Source: JBFXAF01 sp050184585
Lineage (GTDB): Bacteria > Pseudomonadota > Alphaproteobacteria > Rhizobiales > Rhizobiaceae
Assembly: GCA_050184585.1 (NCBI GenBank)
Contig: JBFXAF010000016.1
Coordinates: 1-61,780, forward strand
DNA: 61,780 nucleotides
Reading direction: 5' to 3'
Shown here: positions 34,480 to 43,694 of the stretch, piece after piece
How positions within the stretch are numbered: position 1 is the stretch's first letter
How the letters are laid out: each line of letters opens with the position of its first letter
Program-made: the position numbers and the translations under genes
The notes under the pieces: model-generated
What the model saw: only the letters and a program-made list of their open reading frames with translations
The model's database searches: none
What the model was told of the DNA's origin: nothing

Positions 34480-35972
34480 CGGCCATGGTCGAGATGCGCG
34501 CCGTCGCCAAGGAGTACCGGGGCGTGCCGGCCGTGAACGAGGTGACCTTCACGCTCGAGCGTGGCGAGGTCCACGCGCTGCTCGGCGAGAACGGCGCAGG
34601 CAAGTCGACGCTCGCCAAGATGCTCGCCGGGGTGACAACGCCGACGCGCGGCCAGATCCTCGTCGACGGACGGCCGGTCGACTATGCGACCCCCGCCGAT
34701 GCGCTACGCGACGGCATCAACATGGTGTTCCAGGAAAACAGCCTCGTGCCGTCGATGACGGTCGCGCAAAACCTCTTCCTCGGCGAGGAGAAATTCTTCA
34801 CCCGCCTGCGCGGTCTCTACATCGCCGCGCAGCAGTTCCTGCAATCGCTCAACTTCAACGTCGACCCGTGGGCGACCGTCGCGACCCTGGGCGCGGCGAA
34901 GAAGCAGATGGTCGAGATCGCGCGCGCCGTCCGGCACAATGCCCGGGTGATCATCTTCGACGAGCCAACCGCGTCGCTCACGCCCGAGGAGAAGCATCAT
35001 TTCTTCGCCCTCATCCGCCGCCTCAGGGAGCGCGGCGTGTCGATCGTCTTCATCAGCCACGCACTGGAGGAGGCGCTGCAGATCTCCGACCGCATCACCG
35101 TCCTGCGCGACGGCGGGCACGTCGTCACCGACGCCACGTCCGCCTTCGACCGCGACCGGATCATCCGCGCGATGGTCGGGCGCAGCCTGTCGGAAACGAT
35201 CTACGGACGCGGCGGCGCGGAGGGGCCGAGGCGGCCCGGCAAGCGCGTGCTGAGCGTGCAGAACCTGTCGCTGGGCAAGGTCGTGCGCAACAACTCCTTC
35301 ACGATCTATGCCGGGCAGGTCACCGGCATCTTCGGCTTGATCGGCTCGGGCCGGACCGAGACGGCGAAGATCGTCGCCGGCGTGCTGAAGCGGGACTTCT
35401 TCCACGGCGGCCAGATCCGGCTCCATGGTAGCCCCGTGCGCTATCGCGTGCCGCGCGCCGCGGTGCTGGACGGGATCTGCTATGTCACCGAGGACCGGAA
35501 GGTCGAGGGCTTCTACGAGACCATGTCGATCGCCCAGAACCTGTATCTCGGCCAGCTGGCGTCGCGGCAGTCGCCCGGCTTCGTCGTGCGCATGTCGGAT
35601 CTGCGCTCGCTCGCCGACGAATGGACGTCCAGACTTTCGATCCGCGCCGTCGACGGCGACGCGCGCGTGGTCGAACTGTCCGGCGGAAACCAGCAGAAGG
35701 TCGTCATCGCCAAGTCGCTGGTGCAGAAGCCGAAGGTCGTCATCTTCGACGAGCCGACGCGCGGCGTCGATGTCGGCGCGATCGCCGAAATCCATCAGCT
35801 GATCAATCGCCTCGCGGACGAGGGACTGGCGGTGATCGTCATCTCCTCCTACCTGCCCGAGGTCCTCAACCTGTCCGACCGCATCCTGGTCTCGCAGCGC
35901 GGCCGCATCGTCGAGGAGTTCCGCCCGGACCAGGCGACGGAGGAGAAGATCATGTACGCGGCGGTGCACTGA
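34476..35972 (+). CDS. Ribose-type ABC transporter double ATPase, cassette A
   Basis: This 498-aa RbsA/MglA-type ATPase has two nucleotide-binding halves. The first has Walker A at 37-45 (G-E-N-G-A-G-K-S-T), Walker B in I-I-F-D-E-P-T-A-S-L-T and the H-loop F-I-S-H-A-L-E-E-A; its signature is degenerate (L-G-A-A-K-K-Q-M-V). The second has G-L-I-G-S-G-R-T-E-T and a good L-S-G-G-N-Q-Q-K-V near residue 400. Asymmetric halves are normal in this family. It overlaps the propeller gene by ATGA, which ties the propeller to the transporter. Confidence 0.94.
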   Translation: MTAMVEMRAVAKEYRGVPAVNEVTFTLERGEVHALLGENGAGKSTLAKMLAGVTTPTRGQILVDGRPVDYATPADALRDGINMVFQENSLVPSMTVAQNLFLGEEKFFTRLRGLYIAAQQFLQSLNFNVDPWATVATLGAAKKQMVEIARAVRHNARVIIFDEPTASLTPEEKHHFFALIRRLRERGVSIVFISHALEEALQISDRITVLRDGGHVVTDATSAFDRDRIIRAMVGRSLSETIYGRGGAEGPRRPGKRVLSVQNLSLGKVVRNNSFTIYAGQVTGIFGLIGSGRTETAKIVAGVLKRDFFHGGQIRLHGSPVRYRVPRAAVLDGICYVTEDRKVEGFYETMSIAQNLYLGQLASRQSPGFVVRMSDLRSLADEWTSRLSIRAVDGDARVVELSGGNQQKVVIAKSLVQKPKVVIFDEPTRGVDVGAIAEIHQLINRLADEGLAVIVISSYLPEVLNLSDRILVSQRGRIVEEFRPDQATEEKIMYAAVH

Positions 35973-35985
35973 CAGCGAGACGTCG

Positions 35986-37566
35986 ATGGTTGGACGGAGC
36001 ACATCGGAACTGCCGCCCGTCGTCGGCGCGCCCGCAGGCACTGTGCGGGGAATCGCGCGGGACGGCGTGCACGTCTTCAGGGGCATTCCCTACGCTGCGC
36101 CGCCCGTCGGATCCGCGCGATGGAGGCCGCCAGCGCCGCCGTCGCCCTGGCCCGGCATCCTGGACGCCACCGCCTTCGGCCCGGCCTGCATCCAGGCGGC
36201 CTACCGCGCGGGCAGCATCTACGCGACCGAACTCGGCGCAATGGGCGAGGACTGCCTCACCCTCAACGTCTGGGCGCCGCGGGAGGCGCGCGCCGCGCCG
36301 GTCCTCGTCTGGATCCACGGCGGCTCGCTGTTGCGGGGCTCCAGCGGGGAGCCGATCTACGACGGCGCGGCGCTGGCAAGGCTCGGCCTGGTGGTCGTCA
36401 CGATCAACTACCGGCTGGGCGTCCTAGGCTACCTCGCCCATCCGGACCTGAGCGCCGAGTCACCGGAAGGCGTCTCCGGCAATTACGGGCTGCTCGACCA
36501 GATCGCGGCCCTGGAATGGATCAGGCGCAACATCGCCGCCTTCGGCGGCGACCCTGCGAGCGTCACGATCGCCGGCGAGTCGGCCGGCGCGCTCAGCGTC
36601 GTCTATCTCATGGCCTCGCCGCGTGCGCGCGGCCTGTTCGCCCGGGCGATCGCACAGAGCGCCTACATGATCTCGGCGCCCGAACTGAGGAGCGAAAGCC
36701 ACGGCGAGAAAGCCGCCGAGTCAGCGGGGGCAATCCTTGCCCGCGCGCTCGGAGCGCGCGACATCGAGGCGCTGCGCGCGATCGACGCCCGCAGGCTGAT
36801 CGACGTCGCCGCGGAGGCCGGCTTCGTCGCGTCCGGCACCATTGACGGCCATGTCCTGCCGCGCCAGCTGGTCGACGTCTTCGACCGGGGCGAGCAGGCG
36901 CCCGTCCCGCTGCTCGCCGGCTTCAACAGCGGAGAGATACGCTCGCTGCGCTTCCTCGCTCCGACCGCGCTGCCGGACGCCGCCGGGTACGAGCGTCTGG
37001 TGAGGAGAGCCTATGGCGATCTCGCCGATTCGTTCCTGCGATTCTATCCGTCGAGCGATCCCCTCGAGGGCACGCTCGGCGCGATCCGCGACGCCATGTA
37101 CGGCTGGACCGCCGAACGCCTCGTTGCCGCGCAGGCCGCGGCCGGATCACCGGCCTATCTCTATCTCTTCGACCATGGCTATCCCGCCGCCACGGAGGCG
37201 GGCCTGCACGGCTTCCACGCAGCCGAAATCCCCTATGTGTTCGGTACGATGGACCGCACCCCGCCCCGGTGGCCGGCCATTCCCGGCACCGCTGGCGAGC
37301 GCGAGCTGTCCGATGCGATGGGACGCTACTGGGCGAGCTTCGCCGCGACCGGCATCCCGGAGGCCGAGGGTCGCGCAGTATGGCCGCCCTATCGATCCGA
37401 TCGCGCCGGCCTGCGTTTCGACGGCAAGCCGTTGCCTGCGCCCGAACTGTTTCCCGGCAGGTCCGCGCTGCATGAGGAGGTCGTGCGGCGGCGGCGGGAG
37501 ACAGGCGGCGTCCCGTGGAACTGGAATGTCGGCATTGCGTCGCCGTCCCGGCCTAAGCGCCACTGA
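35986..37566 (+). CDS. Type-B carboxylesterase
   Basis: This 526-aa alpha/beta hydrolase shows the nucleophile elbow G-E-S-A-G-A near residue 200, the oxyanion motif W-I-H-G-G-S near 110, and the N-terminal F-R-G-I-P-Y-A-A-P-P typical of para-nitrobenzyl/carboxylesterases. F-H-A-A-E-I-P-Y-V-F-G near 410 carries the catalytic His region. There is no signal peptide, so it should act in the cytoplasm. It lies 13 bp after the cassette A ATPase and is probably co-transcribed. It likely hydrolyses an ester in the imported compound. Confidence 0.92.
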   Translation: MVGRSTSELPPVVGAPAGTVRGIARDGVHVFRGIPYAAPPVGSARWRPPAPPSPWPGILDATAFGPACIQAAYRAGSIYATELGAMGEDCLTLNVWAPREARAAPVLVWIHGGSLLRGSSGEPIYDGAALARLGLVVVTINYRLGVLGYLAHPDLSAESPEGVSGNYGLLDQIAALEWIRRNIAAFGGDPASVTIAGESAGALSVVYLMASPRARGLFARAIAQSAYMISAPELRSESHGEKAAESAGAILARALGARDIEALRAIDARRLIDVAAEAGFVASGTIDGHVLPRQLVDVFDRGEQAPVPLLAGFNSGEIRSLRFLAPTALPDAAGYERLVRRAYGDLADSFLRFYPSSDPLEGTLGAIRDAMYGWTAERLVAAQAAAGSPAYLYLFDHGYPAATEAGLHGFHAAEIPYVFGTMDRTPPRWPAIPGTAGERELSDAMGRYWASFAATGIPEAEGRAVWPPYRSDRAGLRFDGKPLPAPELFPGRSALHEEVVRRRRETGGVPWNWNVGIASPSRPKRH

Positions 37567-37692
37567 CCAATGTGCGCAGAGCACACAACACCATCATTGG
37601 AATAGACAGTCCATACATACAACAGGCCTCTGCGATCAGCTAGGCACTGTTGGAGCGTGGGACCATAACCGCGCGTCCGGGTGGAGGAAACC
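37567..37692 (+). promoter_or_regulatory. Intergenic dyad and probable internal promoter region
   Basis: This gap contains TGTGCgcagaGCACA, a perfect 5-bp inverted repeat at 37571-37585 right after the esterase stop, then an AT-rich stretch (TTGGAATAGACAGTCCATACATACAAC). It could hold an internal promoter for the SDR, BKACE and second cassette. GGAGG at 37683-37687 is the Shine-Dalgarno that decides the SDR start. Confidence 0.4.
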
Positions 37693-38490
37693 TTGGGTCC
37701 AGTCGCGGCGCCCCGCACCATGGATGTGCGTGGAAAGAGGGTGCTCGTCACCGCCGGCGCCGCGGGCATCGGCCGCGCCATCGCCGAGGAATTCGCCGCG
37801 GCCGGCGCCATGGTCCACGTCACCGATCTCGTCGAAGCGGCGATCGCCGACGCCGTCGCGAAGGTGCCCGAGGTCAGCGGAACGCTGGGCGACGCGGCGC
37901 TCGCCGGCGACGCCGACCGCGTCCTCGACGATGTCGTCTCCCGGTTCGGCGGGCTGGACATCCTGGTCAACAATGTCGGCGTCGCCGGACCGACCGGCGA
38001 GATCGACAGCTACGCCGACGGGGACATCGAGCGGACGATCGACGTCAATTTGAAGTCGCACTTCTATTTCCTCGCGCGCTTCGTGCCGCTGCTGAAGAAG
38101 TCCTCGGCAAACCCGTCGATCCTCGCCATAGGGTCGGTGGCGGGGCGCCTCGGCTACGGATTGCGGACGCCCTATTCGGCCACCAAGTGGGCCATCGTCG
38201 GCCTCGTCAAGTCGCTGGCCGTCGAGCTCGGCCCGCAGGGCATCCGCGCCAACGCCATCCTTCCAGGCGTGGTGAACGGGCAGCGCATGGACAAGGTGAT
38301 CGCCGAGCGTGCGCGCGCGTCCGGCGTGAGCTTCGAGGACATGCGCGAGTCCTACCTGCGCAAGATTTCGCTGCGGCGCATGGTCGACGCGGCGGACGTC
38401 GCCAGCCTGGCGCTGTTCCTGGCGTCCGACCTGGCCCGCAACATCACCGGTCAGGCGATCAGCGTCGACGGGAACGTCGAATACCTATGA
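37693..38490 (+). CDS. Short-chain dehydrogenase/reductase between the two ABC cassettes
   Basis: This 265-aa NAD(P)-dependent SDR has the glycine motif T-A-G-A-A-G-I-G-R, N-N-V-G (in place of NNAG), catalytic Ser in G-S-V-A-G and Y-S-A-T-K. The TTG at 37693 is preferred because GGAGG sits 5-6 nt upstream; an in-frame GTG at 37681 and an ATG at 37720 are alternatives. Its stop overlaps the BKACE start by ATGA. By family and position it probably oxidises a hydroxy acid to the keto acid used by the next enzyme. That order is inference. Confidence 0.88.
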   Translation: MGPVAAPRTMDVRGKRVLVTAGAAGIGRAIAEEFAAAGAMVHVTDLVEAAIADAVAKVPEVSGTLGDAALAGDADRVLDDVVSRFGGLDILVNNVGVAGPTGEIDSYADGDIERTIDVNLKSHFYFLARFVPLLKKSSANPSILAIGSVAGRLGYGLRTPYSATKWAIVGLVKSLAVELGPQGIRANAILPGVVNGQRMDKVIAERARASGVSFEDMRESYLRKISLRRMVDAADVASLALFLASDLARNITGQAISVDGNVEYL

Positions 38491-39461
38491 ACGCGAGGCC
38501 CGGCCCAACGACGATGAAGATCGAGAAGCGCAAGGTGATCATCACCTGCGCGGTGACCGGCTCGGTCCACACCCCCTCGATGTCGGATTATCTGCCGGTG
38601 ACGCCCGAACAGATCGCCGGGCAGGCGATCGAAGCCGCCAGGGCCGGCGCCGCCATACTCCATCTGCACGCCCGCGATCCGTCGGACGGCAGCCCGACGC
38701 CGGATCCCGCGGTGTTCGACCGTTTCGTGCCGAGGATCGCCGCCGAGACCGACGCGATCATCAACATCACGACCGGCGGCAGCACGCGCATGACGCTGGA
38801 GGAGCGCCTCGCCTATCCGCTCAAGGCCCGGCCGGAACTCTGCTCGCTCAACATGGGCTCGATGAACTTCGCCTTTCACCGGTCCGCGCGCGGCGTGTCC
38901 GAATGGAAGTTCCCGTGGGAGAAGGACTATGTCGAGGGCACCGAGAACCTGATCTTCCGCAACACGTTCGGCGACATGAAGAGCGTGCTCGTGCAGCTCG
39001 GCCACGCCCACGGGACCCGCTTCGAGTTCGAGTGCTACGATGTCGGCCACCTGCACAACCTCGCGCACTTCGTCGAGGAAGGGCTGATCAAGGGGCCGCT
39101 GTTCATCCAGTGCGTTCTGGGCATCATGGGCGGCCTCGGTTCCGATCCCGAGAACCTCTTCATCATGCGCAGCACCGCGGACCGCCTCTTCGGTCGCGAG
39201 AACTACGAGTTCTCCGTCCTCGGCGCCGGCCGCCACCAGATGTCGCTGGTGACGATGGGCGCGATCATGGGCGGCCATGTCCGCGTCGGGCTCGAGGACA
39301 GCCTCTTTCTCGGTCGCGGCCTGCTCGCCACCTCGTGCTCCGCGCAAGTCCTCAAGATCAGGCGCATCCTCGAGGAGCTTTCGCTGGAGATCGCCACGCC
39401 GGACGAGGCGCGCGCGATCCTGCAGACCAAGGGGACGGCGGAGGCGGCGTTCCATGGCTGA
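38487..39461 (+). CDS. Beta-keto acid cleavage enzyme (BKACE, DUF849)
   Basis: This 324-aa TIM-barrel enzyme of the Kce/BKACE family condenses a beta-keto acid with acetyl-CoA to give acetoacetate and a new acyl-CoA. Zn ligands are visible in L-H-L-H-A-R-D-P, and G-G-S-T-R-M-T and V-G-L-E-D-S-L are family motifs. The N-terminus has C-A-V-T-G-S-V-H-T-P-S-M-S-D-Y, a variant of the usual first strand, so the beta-keto substrate may be unusual. It is coupled to the SDR by an ATGA overlap and overlaps the next permease by 8 bp, which binds the pathway to cassette B. Confidence 0.9.
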   Translation: MNARPGPTTMKIEKRKVIITCAVTGSVHTPSMSDYLPVTPEQIAGQAIEAARAGAAILHLHARDPSDGSPTPDPAVFDRFVPRIAAETDAIINITTGGSTRMTLEERLAYPLKARPELCSLNMGSMNFAFHRSARGVSEWKFPWEKDYVEGTENLIFRNTFGDMKSVLVQLGHAHGTRFEFECYDVGHLHNLAHFVEEGLIKGPLFIQCVLGIMGGLGSDPENLFIMRSTADRLFGRENYEFSVLGAGRHQMSLVTMGAIMGGHVRVGLEDSLFLGRGLLATSCSAQVLKIRRILEELSLEIATPDEARAILQTKGTAEAAFHG

Positions 39462-40461
39462 CGCGGCCACGGTCCCCATCGCGCGCCGGCGTGTGACGAA
39501 CATGCTCGAACTGGTCGTCATGGTCGCCACGATCGCCCTGATCGCCGTCTTCTCGATCACGATCGACGGCTTCGCGACCCTTGGCAATCTGGGCGTCATC
39601 CTCTCGAACTCCGCCTCCCTGGTGATGCTGAGCTGCGGCATGGCCGTCGTCATCGTCTCGCGCGGCCTCGACCTCTCCCTCGTCGCGCAGATGGTGGCGG
39701 GAGCGACCACGTTCAGCGTGCTCGTCGCGGGAGGGACGCCGGCGACGCTGGCCCTGGTCGCGGCCATCGGCGCGATGGCTCTCGTCGGCCTCATCAACGC
39801 CTGGCTGATCGCCTATGTGGAGATTCCGGCGATTTTGGCGACGCTCGCCTCCGCCATGCTCGTCACCGGCCTCTTCCGCTTCGCCATCCTCGGCGGCGGG
39901 TTCCTGATCCTGCTGCCGAAGTCGGACCCGACGGTCACCTTCCTGGCCGGCGACATCCTGCCCGGCGTCCCGGTTCCGGTCGCGCTGATGGCGGTCACGC
40001 TCGCGTTCACCTGGCTGCTGCTGACCCACACGACCGCGGGCCGCACCATCTACGCCATGGGCGACAATTTCCAGGCCGCCCGGCTCAGCGGGCTGCCTGT
40101 CCGCACCACGACGATCGTCGTCTACGTGTTCGCCGCGCTCACCGCGCTGGTCGCGGGGCTGGTGACGTCCGCCGCGAGCGGCGCGGTGGACTTCCGGACC
40201 GCGACGCATGGCACGCTGCTGTTCGACGTCATCCTCGTCGTGGTGCTCGGCGGCATTCCGCTCCGCGGCGGTCGAGGCGGGGTCCGCAACATCATCATCG
40301 GGGCGGCGCTCGTCGCCGTACTGCGCAACGGCATGACGCTGCTCAACTTCACCACCCAGACCCAGGACATGCTGAAGGGGCTGGTGCTCATCGCCGCCAT
40401 CGTCGTCGACAACTTCATGAACCCCAGGGACACCGAGACCGACACCGTCGGCGACCTTTGA
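39454..40461 (+). CDS. Ribose-type ABC transporter permease, cassette B
   Basis: This 335-aa BPD_transp_2 family permease has about nine to ten membrane segments. S-C-G-M-A-V-V-I-V-S-R-G-L-D-L-S is the family motif, with Arg-Gly in place of Gly-Gly as in the cassette A homologue. P-L-R-G-G-R-G-G-V-R-N is the conserved late loop. The ATG at 39454 lies inside the BKACE gene's end. It pairs with the fused permease at 41562. Confidence 0.92.
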   Translation: MADAATVPIARRRVTNMLELVVMVATIALIAVFSITIDGFATLGNLGVILSNSASLVMLSCGMAVVIVSRGLDLSLVAQMVAGATTFSVLVAGGTPATLALVAAIGAMALVGLINAWLIAYVEIPAILATLASAMLVTGLFRFAILGGGFLILLPKSDPTVTFLAGDILPGVPVPVALMAVTLAFTWLLLTHTTAGRTIYAMGDNFQAARLSGLPVRTTTIVVYVFAALTALVAGLVTSAASGAVDFRTATHGTLLFDVILVVVLGGIPLRGGRGGVRNIIIGAALVAVLRNGMTLLNFTTQTQDMLKGLVLIAAIVVDNFMNPRDTETDTVGDL

Positions 40462-40487
40462 CTATCGTTCAAACCAAGGAGGAGAAC

Positions 40488-41477
40488 ATGGCATACGAAT
40501 TGGGAAGCAGGATTCGCGGCATTGCAACGGGAGCCCTGGTCGGCGCGGTCGCCGCGTTGGGCGTCTGTGCGCCCGCGCAGGCCGACAGCAACATCGCCGG
40601 CAAGAAGGTGATCTTCGTGCCGATCGCCATGGGCATCTCGCTCACCGAAGGATGGGCGCGCCGCATGCAACAGCACGCCGACATGTACGGCTACACGCTC
40701 GATGTTCGCGATGCGGCCTTCAACACGGGCGCCATGGCCGAACTGCTGGCCAAGGCGATCAGCGAAAAGCCCGACGTGCTGGTCGTCCACAATCCGACCG
40801 TCCAGTTGCTTGCGCGCCAGATCAAGCAGGCGGAGTCGGAAGGCATCAAGGTGCTGCAGATCAACCTGCAGTCCAACCAGACCTCCGCCGGCTTCGTGGG
40901 AGCCAACTGGGAGCGGATCGGGCGCGAGATCGCCGAGGACATCGTCAAGGAGTGCGGCGCTGGCAGCGGCAAGTCCGGCAAGGTCGCGATCATTCCCGGC
41001 CAGCTCACGGCGGCCGACAGCGTGATCATGAACGACGCGGCGTTCAAGGTGTTCGAGCAGCACAAGGAGATCGAGGTCGTGTCCAACCAGGCGTCGGACT
41101 GGGAGCCGGAGAAGGCCAGGCAGATCACCGCCACGGTGCTCCAGCAGCATCCGGACCTCTGCGCGGTGTTCGGACACTGGGACGTCCACACGATGGGCGC
41201 GGGCAACGCCGTCAAGGACTCCGGCAAGGCCGATGACGTGCTTGTCTATTCGACCGGCGGCGGCGACGACGTCGCCTGCAAGGCGGTGGAGGACGGCGTC
41301 CAGGATCGCATCTGGAGCTACGACGCCGATGGCCAGGGCCGCGACGCGGGCACCATGATCGACCTCCTGCTGCAGGGAGCAGCGGCGGCCGACGGCTCGA
41401 TGCTGATCGTCGAATCGCCGATGAAGATCATCAAGGCGGGCGACGGCTACGACGCCAGCCTGTGCTGGAAGATGTGA
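40488..41477 (+). CDS. Sugar-type ABC substrate-binding protein, cassette B
   Basis: This 329-aa periplasmic protein has a signal peptide cleaved near A-Q-A (about residue 31). It is homologous to the cassette A protein: K-V-I-F-V-P-I-A-M-G-I-S-L-T corresponds to K-I-G-Y-V-P-I-A-M-G-F-D-L-T, and both have D-G-Q-G-R-D near the end. Many pocket-facing stretches differ (V-V-H-N-P-T-V-Q against V-V-Q-P-A-D-P-Q), suggesting a related but distinct ligand. The ATG has AAGGAGGAG upstream. A strong hairpin follows the gene. Confidence 0.92.
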   Translation: MAYELGSRIRGIATGALVGAVAALGVCAPAQADSNIAGKKVIFVPIAMGISLTEGWARRMQQHADMYGYTLDVRDAAFNTGAMAELLAKAISEKPDVLVVHNPTVQLLARQIKQAESEGIKVLQINLQSNQTSAGFVGANWERIGREIAEDIVKECGAGSGKSGKVAIIPGQLTAADSVIMNDAAFKVFEQHKEIEVVSNQASDWEPEKARQITATVLQQHPDLCAVFGHWDVHTMGAGNAVKDSGKADDVLVYSTGGGDDVACKAVEDGVQDRIWSYDADGQGRDAGTMIDLLLQGAAAADGSMLIVESPMKIIKAGDGYDASLCWKM

Positions 41478-41514
41478 GCGGCGGACCTCACTGACGCCCG
41501 CGCGAGCGGGCGGC

Positions 41515-41536
41515 GCGGGGCCCTCCGGGGCCCCGC
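41515..41536 (+). promoter_or_regulatory. GC hairpin after binding-protein gene, cassette B
   Basis: A 9-bp perfect stem, GCGGGGCCC and GGGCCCCGC, has a 4-nt loop and is not followed by a T-run. It lies between the binding-protein stop and the fused permease start, like the element at 31190-31214. A second small GC hairpin (CCCGC/GCGGG) lies just upstream near 41497-41510. Confidence 0.6.
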
Positions 41537-41561
41537 ATTCCCGATTTGCCGAAAGTACGCC

Positions 41562-43691
41562 ATGTCCGCCGAGATCGATTTCGCCAGGCTACCGAAGAAG
41601 CGTGTGCCCCCGGTGGTGCTGTCTCCGCGCCGCCTTCTCGCCGACGTCCTGTCCAAGGGGTGGGTCGAGAGCACCATCCCCTTCCTCGCCTTCGTCTGCG
41701 TGGTCATCGGCATCGTGCTGACGACGGACGACTATTTCACCGCCACCAACCTCAGGAACCTTTCGCAGTACGCGGCGGATGGCGGGCTCGTCGTGCTCGC
41801 CCTGCTCATCGTTGTCGCGGTCGGCGGCATCGACCTTTCGGTCGGTTCGAACTTCGCCATGTCGGCCTTCGTGGCGCTCTTCTGCTTCCACATCCTCGAA
41901 CTGCCGGTGCCCGTGGTCCTTGTCGCGACGCTGATGTCAGGCGCCGCCGTGGGGGCGGCGAACGGCGTCGTGGCGGGCCTGCTCGGCTGCGGCGCGCTGT
42001 TGACCACGCTCGGCACGATGATCTCCACCCGCGGCCTCTACACGCTGGCCTCGCAGGCCCAGCTCGTTGAAATCTCGACCAGCAGCCGGATCGACGATCT
42101 GTGGGACTGGATCGGGTTCGAGAAGGTTCTGACCCTTCCCATCGGCTTCTGGGCGCTCTTCGCGGTTTCGATCCTGGTGTTCGTGATGTTTCGCCAGCTC
42201 CGTTTCGGCTGGCACATCCTCGCCGTCGGCGGCAACCGCAAGGCCGCCCGCCACGGCGGCATCAGGGTAAGGTCGACCGTCTTCCTCGCCTATCTGCTGG
42301 CCGGAATCATCGTCGGCCTCGCCGGTTTCCTGTTCGCCGCGCGCCAGAACAGCATCAGCGCCGATACCGGCATCGGCATGGAGTTCTTCGTGCTGACGGC
42401 GCTGGTCGTCGGCCTCGGCGGCTTCGTCCCCGGCCGTGGCGCGGTGGTTTCGGTGCTCATCGGCTTCGCCACGATCTACATGCTGAACAATGCGATGATC
42501 AACGCGGGATTCCGCGGCGACTTCGTCCTGCTCTCGATGGGAGCGATCATCATCCTGATCCTCGCCATCGACGTGAAGTTCCGAAAGAATCGCCACCGCC
42601 TGCTGGCGTCGACCTATCTCGATCCCGTGGCGTTCGACGCCGGCCCCGTCGAGGGCATGGACGGCCTGATGCCGCACCAGCTCGGCCCCAAGCTGTCGGG
42701 CGCGGGCCTGCTCGCCACCGGGAAGCTCGACGGGCCCGAGGACGTGCTCCTCGATGCGGACGGCAATCTCTACTGCGGCAACCGCGATGGCCGCCTGCTC
42801 AAGATCGCCGGGCCGGACCACAACGACGTGACCGTGCTGGCCAAGATCGGCGGCCGCCCGCTCGGGCTCGCCTTCGATCGCGAAGGGAGGATTCTCGTCT
42901 GCGTGGCCGGCATGGGCCTCGTGCGCGTGACGATGGACGGCGCCGTCGAACTCCTGACCGACCAGACGGAGCGCAGCCTCTTCTCGATCCAGGACGACAC
43001 CACGATCCGCATGGCGGACGACCTCGACATCGCGCCGGACGGCACGATCTATTTCACCGACGCAAGCAAACGCTACGACATCGAGAACTGGGGTCTGGAC
43101 CTGCTCGAGGCCCGGCCCAACGGCCGCCTGCTGAGCTACGATCCGCGATCGAAGAAGACGCGCACCGTCTGCGACCGCATGCTCTTCCCCAACGGGGTCT
43201 GCCTGACCCATGACGGCAAGCACATTCTGGTCGCCAGCACCTGGGAATGCGCGATCATGATCTTCGATCTCGCCAACCTCGCCGCCGGCCCGCGAACGTT
43301 CCTCAAGGGGCTGCCCGGTTACCCGGACAACATCAACAGGGCGTCCGACGGGGGCTACTGGGTGGCGCTCGCGGGCATGCGCAACCCGCTGTTCGACCTG
43401 GCGATGCGCTATCCCGGGCTGCGCCGCCGCATGACCCGCCGCGTGCCGCCGACGAACTGGCTGTTCGGCAACCTCAACATCGGCGGCGTGCTCAAGATCG
43501 ACGGAGGGGGCAGGATCGTCGACGCGCTGTGGGATGCGCCCGACGGGCCGCTCTACATGATCACCTCGATGCGCGAGCACGAGGGCGCGCTCTATCTCGG
43601 CGGCGTGACCAACAACAAGATCGGGCGTCTGCCGCTCGACGGCGCCGACTACGCCTGGAACGGTCCGGGCAGCTATTGGGGCAAGGGGTAG
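41562..43691 (+). CDS. ABC permease fused to a strictosidine-synthase/SMP-30-like beta-propeller, cassette B
   Basis: This 709-aa protein has the same two-domain design as the product of 31244. The permease (1-340) has V-A-V-G-G-I-D-L-S-V-G-S and H-I-L-A-V-G-G-N-R-K-A-A and ends in the basic K-F-R-K-N-R-H-R. The propeller (about 380-709) has A-D-D-L-D-I-A-P-D-G, F-P-N-G-V-C and Y-P-D-N-I-N-R-A-S-D-G. Putative metal ligands are E393, N544 and D589, spaced 151 and 45 residues apart, against 152 and 46 in cassette A. The ligand assignment is by analogy with SMP-30 and gluconolactonase. Probable role: import plus lactone or ester opening at the membrane. Confidence 0.9.
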   Translation: MSAEIDFARLPKKRVPPVVLSPRRLLADVLSKGWVESTIPFLAFVCVVIGIVLTTDDYFTATNLRNLSQYAADGGLVVLALLIVVAVGGIDLSVGSNFAMSAFVALFCFHILELPVPVVLVATLMSGAAVGAANGVVAGLLGCGALLTTLGTMISTRGLYTLASQAQLVEISTSSRIDDLWDWIGFEKVLTLPIGFWALFAVSILVFVMFRQLRFGWHILAVGGNRKAARHGGIRVRSTVFLAYLLAGIIVGLAGFLFAARQNSISADTGIGMEFFVLTALVVGLGGFVPGRGAVVSVLIGFATIYMLNNAMINAGFRGDFVLLSMGAIIILILAIDVKFRKNRHRLLASTYLDPVAFDAGPVEGMDGLMPHQLGPKLSGAGLLATGKLDGPEDVLLDADGNLYCGNRDGRLLKIAGPDHNDVTVLAKIGGRPLGLAFDREGRILVCVAGMGLVRVTMDGAVELLTDQTERSLFSIQDDTTIRMADDLDIAPDGTIYFTDASKRYDIENWGLDLLEARPNGRLLSYDPRSKKTRTVCDRMLFPNGVCLTHDGKHILVASTWECAIMIFDLANLAAGPRTFLKGLPGYPDNINRASDGGYWVALAGMRNPLFDLAMRYPGLRRRMTRRVPPTNWLFGNLNIGGVLKIDGGGRIVDALWDAPDGPLYMITSMREHEGALYLGGVTNNKIGRLPLDGADYAWNGPGSYWGKG

Positions 43692-43694
43692 ATT

